Shown one piece after another: positions 31,613 to 43,949 of a stretch of 64,000 nt of DNA. Every line of letters starts with the position of its first letter. The first letter of the stretch is position 1. The stretch is from Gordius sp. MW1. Its lineage: Eukaryota > Nematomorpha > Gordioida > Gordea > Gordiidae. The notes under the pieces were generated by a model. The model was not told the origin of the DNA. It saw nothing but the letters and a program-made list of their open reading frames with translations, and did no database searches. A program made the translations under genes and the position numbers. The DNA lies in assembly GCA_964036665.1 (NCBI GenBank), contig OZ038528.1, positions 16,727,245 to 16,791,244 of the forward strand, read 5' to 3'.

Positions 31613-34250
31613 TAGAGCTGTTAAGAACTAGTTCATTTTGAACTAGTTCATTTTTTTTTGAACTTAGAACTGAACTAGTTACCTTCCAAAAAATTTGAAC
31701 TGTGAACTTGAACTAGTTCTTTTTTTTTAAGATTGAACTTGAACTAGTTATTTTTTTCAAATTCTGAACTTGAACTATACAATATAATTGAACTAGTTCA
31801 TCACAAATATATTATTTTAAATAAATTTATAAGCCGAGTTTATTGTTTGTATATGCATCAACAATTTGACGTGCATTGTCTTCGCAGTAATTATACTATA
31901 GACCAGACTACAGTAACCGCGCATTTTTGATTTTAAAAACACCAAAAAATTCTTGTTTGTTTTATTGTCAGCACTTAGTAAGATTTAGTTGATTAATGTG
32001 ATTTATTGTAGCCTGTAATTGGAAAAGATGGATATCAATGGTGATTTGGGTATTTGCTCTGAAGTAGATAAAAAGACCGAGTATAGAGGTGCATACACAC
32101 AATGGTTTAAATTTCTTAAATATAAGAAGTAATAATTCTAATAAAAAAATAATTGAAGACTATATTAAACTCAATAATACCTAGTGCTGTTTGAACGCGT
32201 TCATGAACGACGTTCTTTTTTTTTTGGTGAATTGAACGTGAACGCGTTCCTTTTTAATGAACGCGTTGAAATTTAACGTTCGTTCAATTTTAAAAATCTT
32301 TATTTTTATTTATTTGAAAAATAATGTTAATTTGAATTTTTTAACAAAAAAGTCTTATACTTTTTAATCAGCTGTTTTTCCTGTTTCCTATTACCGATTC
32401 CGAAATACTTTTAACGTACTATAACGTGCAAAAGAATAAGATTAAAGTTAATTAATTTAATATTATTATTATAGTTTAATTTATAGGTTAATATGGACAA
32501 TCATAATATTAGATAGTCATCATCTTCAGATCTTGAATATTCAAAATCAGAAGATGAATTGAAATTGCCATGGCCAAAATATGAAAAATATTTTTCATTC
32601 GTTTCATATAAAGGATAAAATTTAATAATTACCAAATGTAAAATGTGTCCAAAAAGTATGATATCTGTATCAAGAGGCTCGAGCTCAAATCTAAAAAGAC
32701 ACCTTATGGTAATATAATTATATATATAAATATATATCTTAGATACAAATTTTAATACTTTTAAGACACTTTAATATTAATATTAGTCCATTCTTAGCAT
32801 AGATATGGAAGGGAGATTAGTAATTTTATTGGAGCTAATTTTGTTTGTCCATATATTTAAAATAGGGAATAGTATAAGATTCTTGCAAAAAATAAGGTAT
32901 CTGGGATATGTAAAACTTTAAATATAAATATTAAAAATTCTATACTAGACTCTAAATGAAAATGTCAAAAAATCTTTATTACAAGATACAAAAGAATATT
33001 ATATTAGATACAAGTTTTTGTGGTACAGCCAATCGCTGATTTTAGATATATTATTTTATAAGTCATTTCTTTGCTATTATCAGTTTAATAAAATAATATC
33101 ATCTATAGCATAATTTATTAAAAAGTATTTTATTTTTATAGAACTATCATAATAATTATCCTCCTTTAAAAAATTTGTTTATTAAGTATAATACTGCAAT
33201 CCCCTCATCTGCCCCTGTGGAGCGGGTTTTTAGTATAGCTAATGCTGTATTAACTGCCAGCGTTCCTGCTTATCAGATGACATTTTTGTAAGACAACTAT
33301 TATTAAAAATCAATAAGAAATTTTTTTTATAAATAAATAATTTTTATATTCGCTTATTGATTTATATATTGTCGAAATAAAACTATTATTTTTTATCATG
33401 GCTATTTATTGTATTAAAAAATATAAGACATTTATTTATATTAAATTAAATTTTAAAAAAATTTATCATCATATTTTGAACGAACGTGAACGCGTTCATG
33501 AATGTGAACGCGTTCCTTTTCTTAAACGAACGTGAACGTGAACGCGTCGATTTTTGTTAATGAACGTTGAACGCGAACGCGTTTGATTTTTCTTAGAATG
33601 ATTACAGCACTAATAATACCTCATTTGATATATTTTATGAATTTTCAAATCTAAAACAAATTTTTATCAAACATAACGTTTGCCTCCCATCTAGTGCTCC
33701 AATTGAAAGGCTTTTCATTTGGGAAAACTTATATTTGGAGATAAACGTTCTTGTTTATTAAATGATAATTTTGAAAACAATATTTTATTAAAGTCCAATT
33801 CACATCTACTTTCACATGATTTTTATTATAATTGTATATTGTTTGTAATAAAGATTTTAAACATAGTATAGTTGATGCTTTTGTTATATATGAATATTTC
33901 CTTAAATTAGATTTTTAAATATATAATTAATAAACTATAAATTTTATTTAAAATTTTGGATAGGATTCAAAAAAAACTTATTTTAATTCAGGAATCATTT
34001 CCTAAAACCCCTTGATTTAGATTTAAACTTTATCATATTTAAAAAAATGAACTGAACTTTAAACTGAACTTGAACTAGTTATTTTTGTAAAATTGAACTA
34101 TTAACTTAAACTAGTTATATTTTTTCCTACGTGAACTTGAACTTGATCTAGTTACTTTTTAAAAGAATATGAACTTGAACTAATGATTTTTTTCAAATTG
34201 AACTATGAACTTGAACTAGTTCGTATCATAGATGAATTTTAACAGCTCTA
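31613..34250 (+). mobile_element. Outer hAT transposon, internally deleted
   Basis: The ends are TAGAGCTGTTAA and TTAACAGCTCTA. Flanking octamers are GTTAACCC and AATAACCC, matching at six of eight positions, so the insertion is old. Subterminal zones (31626-31810 and 34045-34225) are packed with GAACTAGTTC and GAACTTGAACTAGTT words in both orientations. A piece of the transposase C-terminus is visible just after the inner insertion (LPSSAPIERLF near 33690-33720, the hAT dimerisation motif). Most of the transposase is missing. It is split by a second hAT element at 32182-33612. Confidence 0.8.
32182..33612 (+). mobile_element. Inner hAT transposon nested in the outer one
   Basis: The ends are TAGTGCTGT and ACAGCACTA, with a perfect 8-bp target duplication ATAATACC at 32174-32181 and 33613-33620. 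Subterminal zones carry GAACGCGTTC palindromes and GTGAACGCGTTC repeats. Internally there is a BED-type zinc finger (about 32575-32705: KYFSFVSYK, CKMCPKS, SNLKRHL) and the C-terminal dimerisation motif (about 33195-33250: [13 protein letters not shown]). The catalytic middle is deleted, and a stop interrupts the BED segment. It is non-autonomous and younger than its host element. Confidence 0.88.
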
Positions 34251-35185
34251 AATAACCCGCGATAAAAGTGCCTCTCTTTGACCTATTTCTTTTTATATAA
34301 CAAGGGCGGGACCATTCTTATACTATTTTTACGTTATATATCATTAAAAAGATCTTAGTATACCGCACGATAATTAAAACATCTTGCTATACCACATGGA
34401 TACCATAAAAACGACAATTGATTTAGAGATATTTTTTAATTTAGATTTTTAAGGCGTACTTTTTATTTAATTTTAGAAAATTTTATGTTCGATATACTGT
34501 CTTTATAATGAAAATAAAGCACTTATTTGTTTTATAAAAGCCAATTTATAAGCTTGCCTACAAATGGCCGCAAATTTATAAGATATTTTTCAAAAGCGAA
34601 TCTTGTCACTGACCTATCCTCCATTAAAATTTGCTATAATTCGAATCGTCATATTTCCTATTAAGCAAAATGAAGTATGAATGATGTGGTGCAGCTAAAG
34701 GGACAAAATCTTGGCCTCATCGCCTCGAGAACTTTTGTATGAAATTATGTTTAAATTTAGTCAAAATAGCAATTAAATTTATTACTTGTTTTTTTAATTA
34801 AATTTTTTATATTTTCCTCAACACGTAATATGATGAAAAATAGCATTTGGGGTCTAACAAATTGTATTGATTTTTAGGCAAAAGCTGAAATCGTAATTTT
34901 ATAATAACCATCAAGATGGAAAACTTTCAAATAGAATAAGTTAAAATTTACTCTAATCAGGGGACCCAAAGATTAAAAAAATGTCACAGAATTTCAAACA
35001 TCGATCCTTATTTTTTACTTTTTCTTTGGAGACATGAATTGAGTTCAACAAAACCGACACATCGTTTTCGTTGAATTGCTGCTTTTTATTAGCTAATTAA
35101 AATTAAGTGCAAATAATATAAAATATATTTCATTTCAAAAAATTTATAAATACATGATAAAAATCGTTAGGTCCAAAGTGGTGAA
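34251..35185. other. AT-rich gene-free stretch
   Basis: No gene or defined repeat recognised. Confidence 0.45.
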
Positions 35186-35430
35186 ATTTGTTTTAATTAA
35201 TTTCTTGATCGAACAAGCGCCATATCGTAATTTATCTTCTTAGTTTTCATAAATTTCTTTACCTACCCTTTCCGTAATACGAGGTCGTCCTCTTTTCCTC
35301 TTCTCTGGTGCCTTCATCCAATACTTTTCGATTAACTTCTTACGTATTAGTTTTCTGTATATGACCATGCCACCTTAGCCGATTTACTTTAATCCCGTTT
35401 CGCCGTTAAATACCAATAATTATTTTGCCT
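35186..35430 (-). mobile_element. LINE 3' tail fragment
   Basis: On the minus strand the pieces LRWHGHIQKTN and KRKRGRPR appear in order with a frame change between them. They match the C-terminal LRWxGH...RGRPR tail of jockey/RTE-like LINE polyproteins. The same tail occurs in the piece at 45950-46900. Only the 3' end remains, consistent with 5' truncation. Confidence 0.6.
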
Positions 35431-36414
35431 TTCGAGGGTCTTAGATTTAAAAATGCTTTAAATGTCTCTGCGCTTCCAGAACTGGGAATCATAGGGCAAG
35501 AATAAAATTTTATTTAAAGATTGCATTTCTCAACCTTAACTCTGGATTGCGGACAAACATTTCAAGGAGGACATCAGATAGTTAAAATTATTGTTTCTAT
35601 AGTTTTACTGATTATAAAGCAAAGTGTATCCGCTTCCTTTTTGAACTTATATTTTCTACACTTTTTAACTTAATAAGTCCATATTGCAACAGTATCAGTT
35701 TTTTTAAATGCCGTTATTATTTTAAAATAGGTTACTCTTAAATTAAAATTTATTTACATAAGCTTTTATTTTTTACCGCCCACAAAATTTAAAACAAAGT
35801 ATTTTTTGTGAGATGGTAAAAATTAAAGCGAATTTGGTATATTTTGCAAAAAATTTAAAGTAACTGTCCATTAAGTCAGAAAGACAAAGGCGATAAAAAT
35901 TAGGCCGAAATTTGACCCCATTATCAAGTGAATAAATTGAAGTTTGCCACCTTCCCCTAACAATAAATAACTATCTACGCCACTCGCTGATAATGTCATT
36001 GATGTCAGCAAAATGACATACATTTTTTGATATTAAAAATAAATTAGATTAATGGTCAGAGAAATAATTCATCCATATGCTTGAAATTTTATGAACGTCC
36101 AATTTTTAAGTGATGCCAAAATCACACGTGCTTAGAATTATTTATTTGTACCATTATGACGAATAATTTAAATTATCCACTGTAATTTATATGAAAAAAT
36201 ATAAATTTTATTATTTATATTTTGTAAATTTAATTGGACCTACTATTCTAATTGAATATTTACCTGAACAGCTATCAAATTATTACGGTATTATTCTTAG
36301 ATATGTTTAAATATAATTTGAAAAAAATATAAAAAATTATTTACCATATGGTACGTCTTTTTTCTTATTTTTAAAAATCTTACTTTATAATACCCATAAA
36401 ATTATTATGTTCAG
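35431..36414. other. Upstream flank of the NPDC1/CAB-1 exons
   Basis: The NPDC1-like gene must have further 5' exons (signal peptide and ectodomain). I could not find them here or further upstream. Confidence 0.4.
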
Positions 36415-39400
36415 ATGAGAGGGCATTACATGAAGACAAAGTTAAACATATTCAAGGTAATTAATTTTATAATAATTTTAAAATATATGAAAGGTCCAAG
36501 CCCATTATATCATGAGCTAAGAATAGGAAAGAAGGCATTAACTGGAAATTTAGTGTCTAACAAAGAATTTAACATTATATATGGTAAAGTTTTTATACTT
36601 ATAATTTTATATTTAATTAGCTTCAACTATTGGGCTTGCTTTATTTTTGGTAATGTCTGTATTTATTGGTTTCTTCTTATATCAAAGGTATGCTTTTAAA
36701 GTTTAGTTAACATGAGCTTTGTAGGAAAAAACAATTAAAAAGACAACACTTAGAAGATGAATATATAGCAAAATCCCATGATCCATCTAGTGTAAAAGAA
36801 ATTTACATGTCTAATGGTGGCGCGAATGGGCATTCCCTAGATAAAAGACTTGCACAAACTGCTCACATCTATCAGTATCAACATCAAAAACAACAAATGC
36901 TCTCATTGCAAAAGTAATACCAATTTTTCATGTAGTTTTTATATAATTTGTGTAAATTTTAGAGTGTTAGATTAAAATGATTTTTTTATTATTGTGTTAA
37001 TGTTATCAAGAGAGGAATAATTTATAATTGTTTTTTATAATTTTATAGTTCCTAAGCATAAATATAAACTAACTTTGAAAATTGTTAATCGCACAACCTG
37101 AAAATTCTTAAAGATTTGTGGAAACTAAATAATTTAATTTGGGTTTAATATTAGACTATTTGTATTAAAAGCATATTTGTATTTTTTTAAAAGAATATTA
37201 AAAAGATCAGTGATTTAACATTTTTTAAGATGTGTTTTCGTACTATGTTTTAACTTATAACTCTTAGTACATTTGCCTTTCTGAAACTTGCTTATATAAT
37301 ATGCTAAATTGTAATAAAAATGAGATAGAAAATGTGGAAAAAATATAGGCCCTTTTTAGGCCTGCTTTCCTAATTATATGATATTTATTCACAGGCAAAT
37401 GTCTATACTTAAAGACAATGAGGAGGTAGATTCAGAAGATGAAGTTGATGAAGATGGGGATTACACTGTTTACGAATGTCCTGGTTTAGCATCGGTCAGT
37501 TTCTTGTTACACTTTTATTTTAAGATCATTTTTTATTATTTTAAATTTTAAAATAATTTAAGCAAAAAATTAAGCATAATTTTTATATAGTTTAGTTATA
37601 GCTATAAATATAAGGAAAGTGGAAATGGATGGAGTTACAATTATCATTTCTAAAATATTTTCATAAAATGCATATTCCATTTTGGCTAATTAATGACTAC
37701 ATTTTTTTATATAAAGTACCCTAAAGATATTTGCCTGTCATTAGAGCCCTGCACGGGCCGTCCGAGGCCCGGCCCGGCCCGAGTTCGGCCCGGCCCGACG
37801 GGCTTTCGGGCCGAACTCGGGCAGAATTGTATAAAACAATCGGGCCTCGGGCTCGGGTCGGGCCTGATGCGGCGGCCCGACCTGAGGCCCGAGCCCGGCC
37901 CGAATTGAATTAAAGCAAATTAATCTTTTATTAAATAGGATTTAAATCAACTCAACTCAATATTAATAATTATCTTCGCGCAGTCTACATTATATAGCTT
38001 CTAAACTTCAGCTTATTTCCCTTGTCTAATATAATATAACTGACCTGAATTGCAAATCTTATTATATTTTATAGAATCATAGTAGCTGTTACAACTTTAG
38101 AATAAGAAAAGTAACTATTTTAAAAAGTTTTTTATTTGAAACTGTTAAAAATTTATTTTATAAAGTTAAATTTTTAGCTTTAAATGATTAGCTGAATAAA
38201 CTCTAACGAGTGGAAACGGATTTTTTATTTCAAATTCATTCTAGTTGTAAATTAGGAGTAATAACAATGTAATGCATTTTATATCTAGATGGTGAAAAAA
38301 ATTTCGGTAATATATTTTTTAAAAAATTTTATTTAGAAAATCGGGTCGGGCTCGGGCTCGGGCCTAAAATAAAAAAGTCTTTCGGGCTCGGGCCGGGCTC
38401 GGGCAAAATAAAAATTGAGAAGTCGGGCTCGGGCCGGGCTCGGGCCGAAGAAATTTCATTTTGCAGGGCTCTACCTGTCATATTTAAATCCACTATTGCC
38501 ACCTTTTAACTGGGCATTAGTGCATTAATCATTTTGTAATTTTTAAATGTAGACCCATCTGGGTACCAACCAAAGCTTTGTGTACACATAATATTTAAAC
38601 TCTGAAATATTGGTATTAATCTAATTGTTAAAATTTGATATCACTAATTAGCTTTAAAAAGGATAGGGACCCACTTGTGTAATACTAATGTATTATTGAT
38701 CTGTTTATGTGCTATATACCTCTCTCTCTCTCTCTATCATTACATTTTGTAAAAAAGAAGTGACCCCCTACCCTTTAAAAATTAGCCTTCCAACAAACGT
38801 ATACATGTATTTCCCATTATATATTTAATTCTTTGGATGCCAAGGTAAATAAATAGTGCCTTCCCCTTCCAACTACTTCGCCCCTCCCCCCGCTTACCCA
38901 CCTCCCGCTGCTTACACAATTTAACCTTAATGCTTAATGGGGAAAAGGAATGGATATTATATCGATTTTTTATTTTTATTCATTACTTTAAAGGCGCGTG
39001 CTAGCACGCATTAGATTATATCTCTCCAAATCTTTTCTCCAAAACAACATTTAGCCATAATTGAAATTGGAGCGGGGGGGGGGGGGGGGGTGAGGGAAGA
39101 AGGGGAAGTCAATTTTTTATTAAATTTACGTCATTGCCCGGTGTGCTTAATTAAGGCATCTTTTCGTCGAAAGCTATTTTTGTAGTGTTCGTCATAAACT
39201 AGGCTGTGATCGATTGACGTATTTTTCTTATTATTAGAGGAGATAAGATGCAGTGTAATTTAATTAATTTGTCTGGGTATACCCAAAATAAGACGCCGTA
39301 AATGATAAGTTTTCATTAAGATTTAACAATTAATTGCTATGTGTGCGATAATCGCTTAAAATCTGAGTATTTTTAAAAAGATCATATATAATCAAATTAG

Positions 39401-39986
39401 AAATCGTCATATGATATAAATCTTTATAAAGTTTAGCAAGGTGGTTCAAAATAGCTATGCCTTGATAATTTTAAAAAATCTTTTACATATTTGAACATAT
39501 ATTTATCCGTTTTACATGAAGTTAAGTATGGATTTTAAAATTCGATTGGGTCACCTATAAACAATTTTAATTTGTACCTGACCAACAGAGTGTTAAAGGG
39601 CTAAATTAAAATTGGAGAATGTAAGGTCAAATTAAAATATTTATAGTGTTTAATTTATCGTCTGCTTTTATCATTTAAAACTTGATTAAATTGATCTTAC
39701 TGTTTTTTTTATTTATTAAATGGATTAAAAATTTTACTTTTTGCCAATTCTCGTCGCTTTTCGTATAATCCGAATTTAATTCTCGGGAACATAGAGATTT
39801 AAGAATTGACTAGGTTGAAATCCTATATTTTGTTATGTTATTTCCTTCTTATCCAATTGTGTATATTTTATAAATTTTATATTATTGAATTCTTATTATT
39901 AGGCTAGTGAAATGGAGGTTAAAAATCCGTTGTTCAACGAGGCAGCCAATATTTCTAGCCCATCGTCTTCTGCGAAAGAGGACTAA
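36415..39986 (+). CDS. NPDC1: NPDC1/CAB-1-like single-pass membrane protein (3' exons)
   Basis: The family (neural proliferation, differentiation and control protein 1; C. elegans CAB-1) is a type I membrane protein of neuronal vesicles. Exons seen: 36415-36456, 36494-36583, 36621-36687, 36725-36913, 37395-37494, 39903-39986, all GT-AG and in phase, about 190 codons. Order: a charged juxtamembrane part (YHELRIGKK), a transmembrane segment in the third exon (TIGLALFLVMSVFIGFFLY), a basic-to-acidic cytoplasmic part, and the hallmark C-terminus DYTVYECPGLA with MEVKNPLF, close to vertebrate NPDC1. The first three introns are each 37 nt; the last is 2.4 kb and holds a hAT miniature element. The 5' exons, with signal peptide and start codon, were not found, so the model is partial. 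The open frame that reads through the first 37-nt intron is rejected in favour of splicing. Confidence 0.85.
37742..38473. mobile_element. Non-autonomous hAT element in the last NPDC1 intron
   Basis: The ends are TAGAGCCCTGCA and TGCAGGGCTCTA, with a perfect 8-bp duplication CCTGTCAT at 37734-37741 and 38474-38481. Subterminal zones consist of GGCCCGG and GGGCTCGG words (37750-37905 and 38340-38450) around an AT-rich middle. No transposase. The open frames at 37693-37913 read the GC-rich words. It is similar in design to the 6710-7179 element but has different termini. Confidence 0.88.
39064..39100. repeat. G-tract
   Basis: A run of about 18 G after AGCG, near a pyrimidine-rich block at 38860-38920, within the last NPDC1 intron. 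Probably a remnant of a G-tract miniature element. Confidence 0.5.
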
Positions 39987-40374
39987 GATCTTTAATTTAA
40001 AATAACTTTTGTGTCAAGACATACATTCCAATAATCGCGCAAATTACTCAAATCGTCATACATATTTTATTTAAATCCTGCAAGCAAAATTGAAATCAGT
40101 CAAACTTTGTTATTAAATACAATTTATCGTAAATTAATTTTATTACATTCTCTTTCATCATATTATTAATCTTATCGAAATTTCGCTCTAGCAGGGTAAG
40201 GATTCTGCTAAGATGTTATTTTAATTATCACATCATTTGTGCAATATTTAGTTAATTGTGATGTTAGTGCAATGAACTATTTTTACGTCAATATTTTACA
40301 TAAACTATTAATTTTGTTGTTCTCCGTTTAAATATTGTTTTCGTTCATTTAACATTATTTTTTAAATAAATAAT

Positions 40375-40380
40375 TTACCC
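40375..40380 (+). promoter_or_regulatory. Candidate polyadenylation signal of NPDC1-like gene
   Basis: AATAAA about 390 bp after the stop. In such AT-rich DNA the assignment is weak. Confidence 0.3.
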
Positions 40381-42030
40381 CAAGTATGGTATTTAGTAAA
40401 TTTTGCTATTAGAATCGTTTTATAACTACTGGTATTGATTTTTATGTGTAGTTAAAAAAATAATACATACTTATGCAAAAAAAAAGTTTCTTCAAGTTAA
40501 TTCAAAGATTGTTAATAAAACATTATTAATTATTGTAAAAAATGATTGTATGAGGTGGTTATCTAATGAGGAATTAAAGGTATTTGGCTATGGAGATGGC
40601 TCTTTGTGGTTTAGTGATTTTGAAGGTCTTTTTGACGTTGGCACATGCATCGGAACAATCGTTAGGTGTGGTGAAGAGGTTTGAATTATTCCTACACTTG
40701 TCGTAACCAAAAATCGTGCAAGTTTTGGTCGAAGGGGCGAAGAAAAAGGTGGTCGGTTTGTACTCTTAAGATGCATTTAAATTTATACGTAGGAATTCTT
40801 CAAACGTTATTAAAAATAGAAGATAAAATTACTCCCACATAAACCAGTTATTTATAGATCAATTTGAAGAATTGTTTTTTAAAAGTATTTTTATTCGTCT
40901 TTGTATATTTTACTTATGTAATATTAGATATGCGTTGGTTAATTATTATTTTAATGTTTATGCAAAGTTTAATATTTTTAGATCTGTTAAGTAAGACTCA
41001 TTATAAATATGTACTTTACAGCTGCCGTATATTAATTAAGGAACTAGAACTGTTCCAGCTTCTCTAATAGCTCCTTATTTGATTAAAAAAATAGACAAGC
41101 CAAAAATTAACATTAAAATATGGTATTAAATTGTTTGGTAACTTGGGAAAAATTCAAAAGTGACTGAAATGTTTTAAGATTAACTGTCCAATTTGTCTGA
41201 CTTTAATTTTAAGGTAAAATAAAAATTTTGACAACATCTAAACACGACAAAAAATATAAAGATCCGGTGTCATCCTAAATTATTTTAGATAAAAGTTATA
41301 GAATTATTTAAAAGGAATTTAAGTGGATTATATAACAATATTGATTAATTATTGCCAAAATTAAACAAATTAGCGCTAAACAAATTTTTATAAAAAAATG
41401 TGATTTTTTTTGCGAAAAGCTACATTTTTAACTCTAGAGCCTTAATGACTTTAAAGATCACCTTTTGCCATTATGAGCCTTGTCTGCCTTCTAAATGCAA
41501 AATTTATCATAACAAAATTATTGTTACAATATTAAAAAATAAGCATTCTTCATATTTCTTAACCAAACATTTTACCCCTCATTTCTGGGAATGCTCATGC
41601 CCTCTATCATCTCATATCCCACTTTTTTTATTCACGGGCTCTAATTATATTTTTAAAATTTAAAAAAGATGATTATTTACATGTCAATTTAGATGCAACA
41701 TTTAAATTAAAAAGGAATTTAATTTCTGCTAAAATAGATTTGTCAACAGTATGCTCCTTTCCTTTGTGTGTTTATATTTAATATCTGGTAAGTACAAATT
41801 TATAAAAAGAACAACATTTTGATATCAAAGTATTTTATATTAAGATTTATATTAAGACTATTAGTCGAAAATAAGCTAAAATATCGAACTAAACGACTTT
41901 TAGGCAGCATAGTTTTTGGGTCGGGCTTTGCTAAAGTATAAGCTAGGGGGAAAATTCATAGAATCAAATTCTTTTGCCAACATGAACATAATAGTTGCGT
42001 GAGTAAAATGAAAAGTAATTTAAACGTTTC
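40381..42030. other. Intergenic stretch, nothing firmly identified
   Basis: A segment at 40560-40780 has more balanced composition and a plus-strand reading with GDGSLWFSDFEGLFDVGT followed by a stop. I do not recognise it; a decayed repeat or lost exon is possible. The rest is AT-rich. Confidence 0.35.
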
Positions 42031-42341
42031 TTAAAAGGTAATTAAGATTTCAAACAATGTTAATATAAAAAATGTGTTACTTTCATGTCCCAAAACCGGC
42101 GACACTTTTTTCTTGCAATCGGCTTGACATTCCCTTAAGCTGGGGTAAATGTTACTTTTACTTTTGCAGGGAAAATTCAAGAATGCCATACATTTTTTGA
42201 GGGACGGATCAAAAGAATGCAATTGTAAAATTCCATCGTTTAAATCTAATCTTTGGTAGATTTTGTATTAAAAAATAGAAATTTACCAATCGAGACCGTT
42301 AGGATAACGAATAATAATATCATAGATACAGTTTTACTCAT
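42031..42341 (-). CDS. Small secreted Kunitz-like protein, two exons
   Basis: Exon 1 (42341-42287) encodes a clear signal peptide (MSKTVSMILLFVILTVSIG). A 41-nt GT-AG intron follows, and exon 2 runs 42245-42031. Phases close, about 89 aa. Exon 2 has the second half of a Kunitz/BPTI fold: FDPSLKKC, FPC, REC and ADC correspond to cysteines 3, 4, 5 and 6. The first two cysteines and the reactive-site loop are absent. The C-terminus is hydrophobic (TFFILTLFEILITF), which might be a membrane or GPI-type tail. A protease-inhibitor role is therefore doubtful; loss of the reactive loop suggests another function. The neighbouring gene at 42849-43942 lies on the same strand and shares the domain type, suggesting local duplication. 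Confidence 0.72.
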
Positions 42342-42848
42342 TTGAAATTAGTTGAGCGATAATGAAAGCCAATTGCTGACTGTTAATGTAATTGAGAGAT
42401 TAATCCTATACACTTTAGGCTAAATTTGCTTAATACAAACAAAGTCAACAAAATCATGTGTTTAATTTTTACGCCTGTTTTCAAGGTCATTTATGTTACT
42501 ATTTATTTTATTACTTGATTAAAAACGTATATTTATAAATTCAGCTGTTTAATAGGGTTCATAATCTGACGTAAAATATCTCAATAAATCTTAACATTCT
42601 TAAGTTAAGCTTAAAACTTAGAACTATTAATTAAATCCAAATTGAATTTATTAAGTAAATATTCAACATCACCAACTTTATATTGCATTATTAGTAAAGA
42701 TTGTAAACCGCAACGTAATAGAAATTATAAACATGAGATTATTTTTCGAAGATTGCTACATTATATTTAAGGCATTTAGCTAAAATTGCAGGCATAAACA
42801 GCAATGATTTTTGAAGGTATTAAAATAATTTTCGATTGTAACAAGGAA

Positions 42849-43942
42849 CTAAATTTTTTCGCATTTTGCAATGCACTCATCCATCGTTTTAAAGTTGTTC
42901 ATATTTCCTCCACAGCCTCCATAAAGGAAGGATTTGCACCTTAAACTTTTTCGATCAAAATAGAATCGGGGTAGGAGTGCGAAACAATCTCCGCGGTCTT
43001 CTGGTTTTTGACAAATTGGATCTATATGTAAGAAAAAAGAATTTAAATCTCAAGTTTCAATATGAAAAATAATTTTTTAACTTCTTAACAGCGATTTTTT
43101 TATTGCATAAAATTTCACTTCTCGAGGAACTTCTTTTAAATTTGAAGTGTTTAATTCCGCATGCTTTTGTGCAGGAATAATGGCTGGTAAATAGATTAAC
43201 GTCACCGATGCACCAAGAACCTTGATAAACCTCACAACTTTTGCTCGACGGGGCGAAGTAGAATGTTTGCTCCAAATCTAATTTAAAATTTATTTGGTGC
43301 GATATCAATCAGTTTGACCAACACCAATTTATCTAAAAAATGATAGTTTATCTTTATCTGATAACATGGGCGTAGCCAAGGGGGAGGGCAGCTCTAAATC
43401 CAAAAATTTATTAAAATTTATTAAAATCTATTAAAATTATGGCTAAAATGTCAAAAAAATAATCATTTTGCCTATCCCTAAATCATATAGCCCCCTTCTA
43501 ATTCCAATGCTGGCTACGCCCATGTCTGTTAATATATAAATATTAATCAGTTATCGTTAGCTAAGCGTGACAACTACAATCAAATCTCGGATAAACGTAG
43601 TCGGGATTTAATCACGAAAACTTTTAACTTCGTTAGCAAAAACTTTAACGCAAAAAATATAATTGATGACTAGGCCCATAAAATTTTTCAATATCCTTGT
43701 TAGGTTTGTGTTAAAGTAATAACTTCGATTAAAAAAATGGTAAATCGATTTTATTATAAAAATCAATAAACCTGTCACATGATGATTTAATTCCTCTATG
43801 ACTTTATTATCCTGACGACAATGGTGTAGCGTCTGATAGAGATTGGTCTTACTATGACCGGGGAAAGTGGGTTCAAATGGTTGACAACTTTTTCTCAACA
43901 AATCGTAGGAATATTGCTGGGCCGCACCTTTGCTAAGCAGGA
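42849..43942 (-). CDS. Multi-Kunitz protein (three Kunitz exons; 5' end not found)
   Basis: Probably a secreted serine-protease inhibitor. The last exon (43021-42849) encodes a complete six-cysteine Kunitz domain: CQKPEDRGDCF, FYFDRKSLRCKSFLYGGCGG, NMNNF, ECIAKC, then a stop. An upstream exon (43277-43119) has FYFAPSSKSC, WC, SC and AC, with the first two cysteines missing. These two join in phase across a 97-nt intron. A third exon ends near 43815 and starts at 43942; it carries YSYDLLRKSCQPF and TNLYQTLHHC but only part of the cysteine set. Its link to the next exon depends on a weak donor and is uncertain. No signal-peptide exon was found above 43942. Residues CFALL at the reactive loop of the last domain suggest a non-trypsin specificity, by inference only. 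Confidence 0.7.
43365..43524. mobile_element. CATGGGCGTA hairpin MITE, copy 2
   Basis: The ends CATGGGCGTAGCCA and TGGCTACGCCCATG are perfect inverted repeats, and the interior phrases are shared with copy 1 (13341-13517). It sits in an intron or flank of the Kunitz gene. No target duplication is evident. Confidence 0.8.
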
Positions 43943-43949
43943 CTTAAAT

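Noticed and set aside
40588-40776. Open frames on both strands in a segment of balanced composition
   Set aside because: No recognisable domain and a stop in the better plus-strand reading; left as unresolved sequence.
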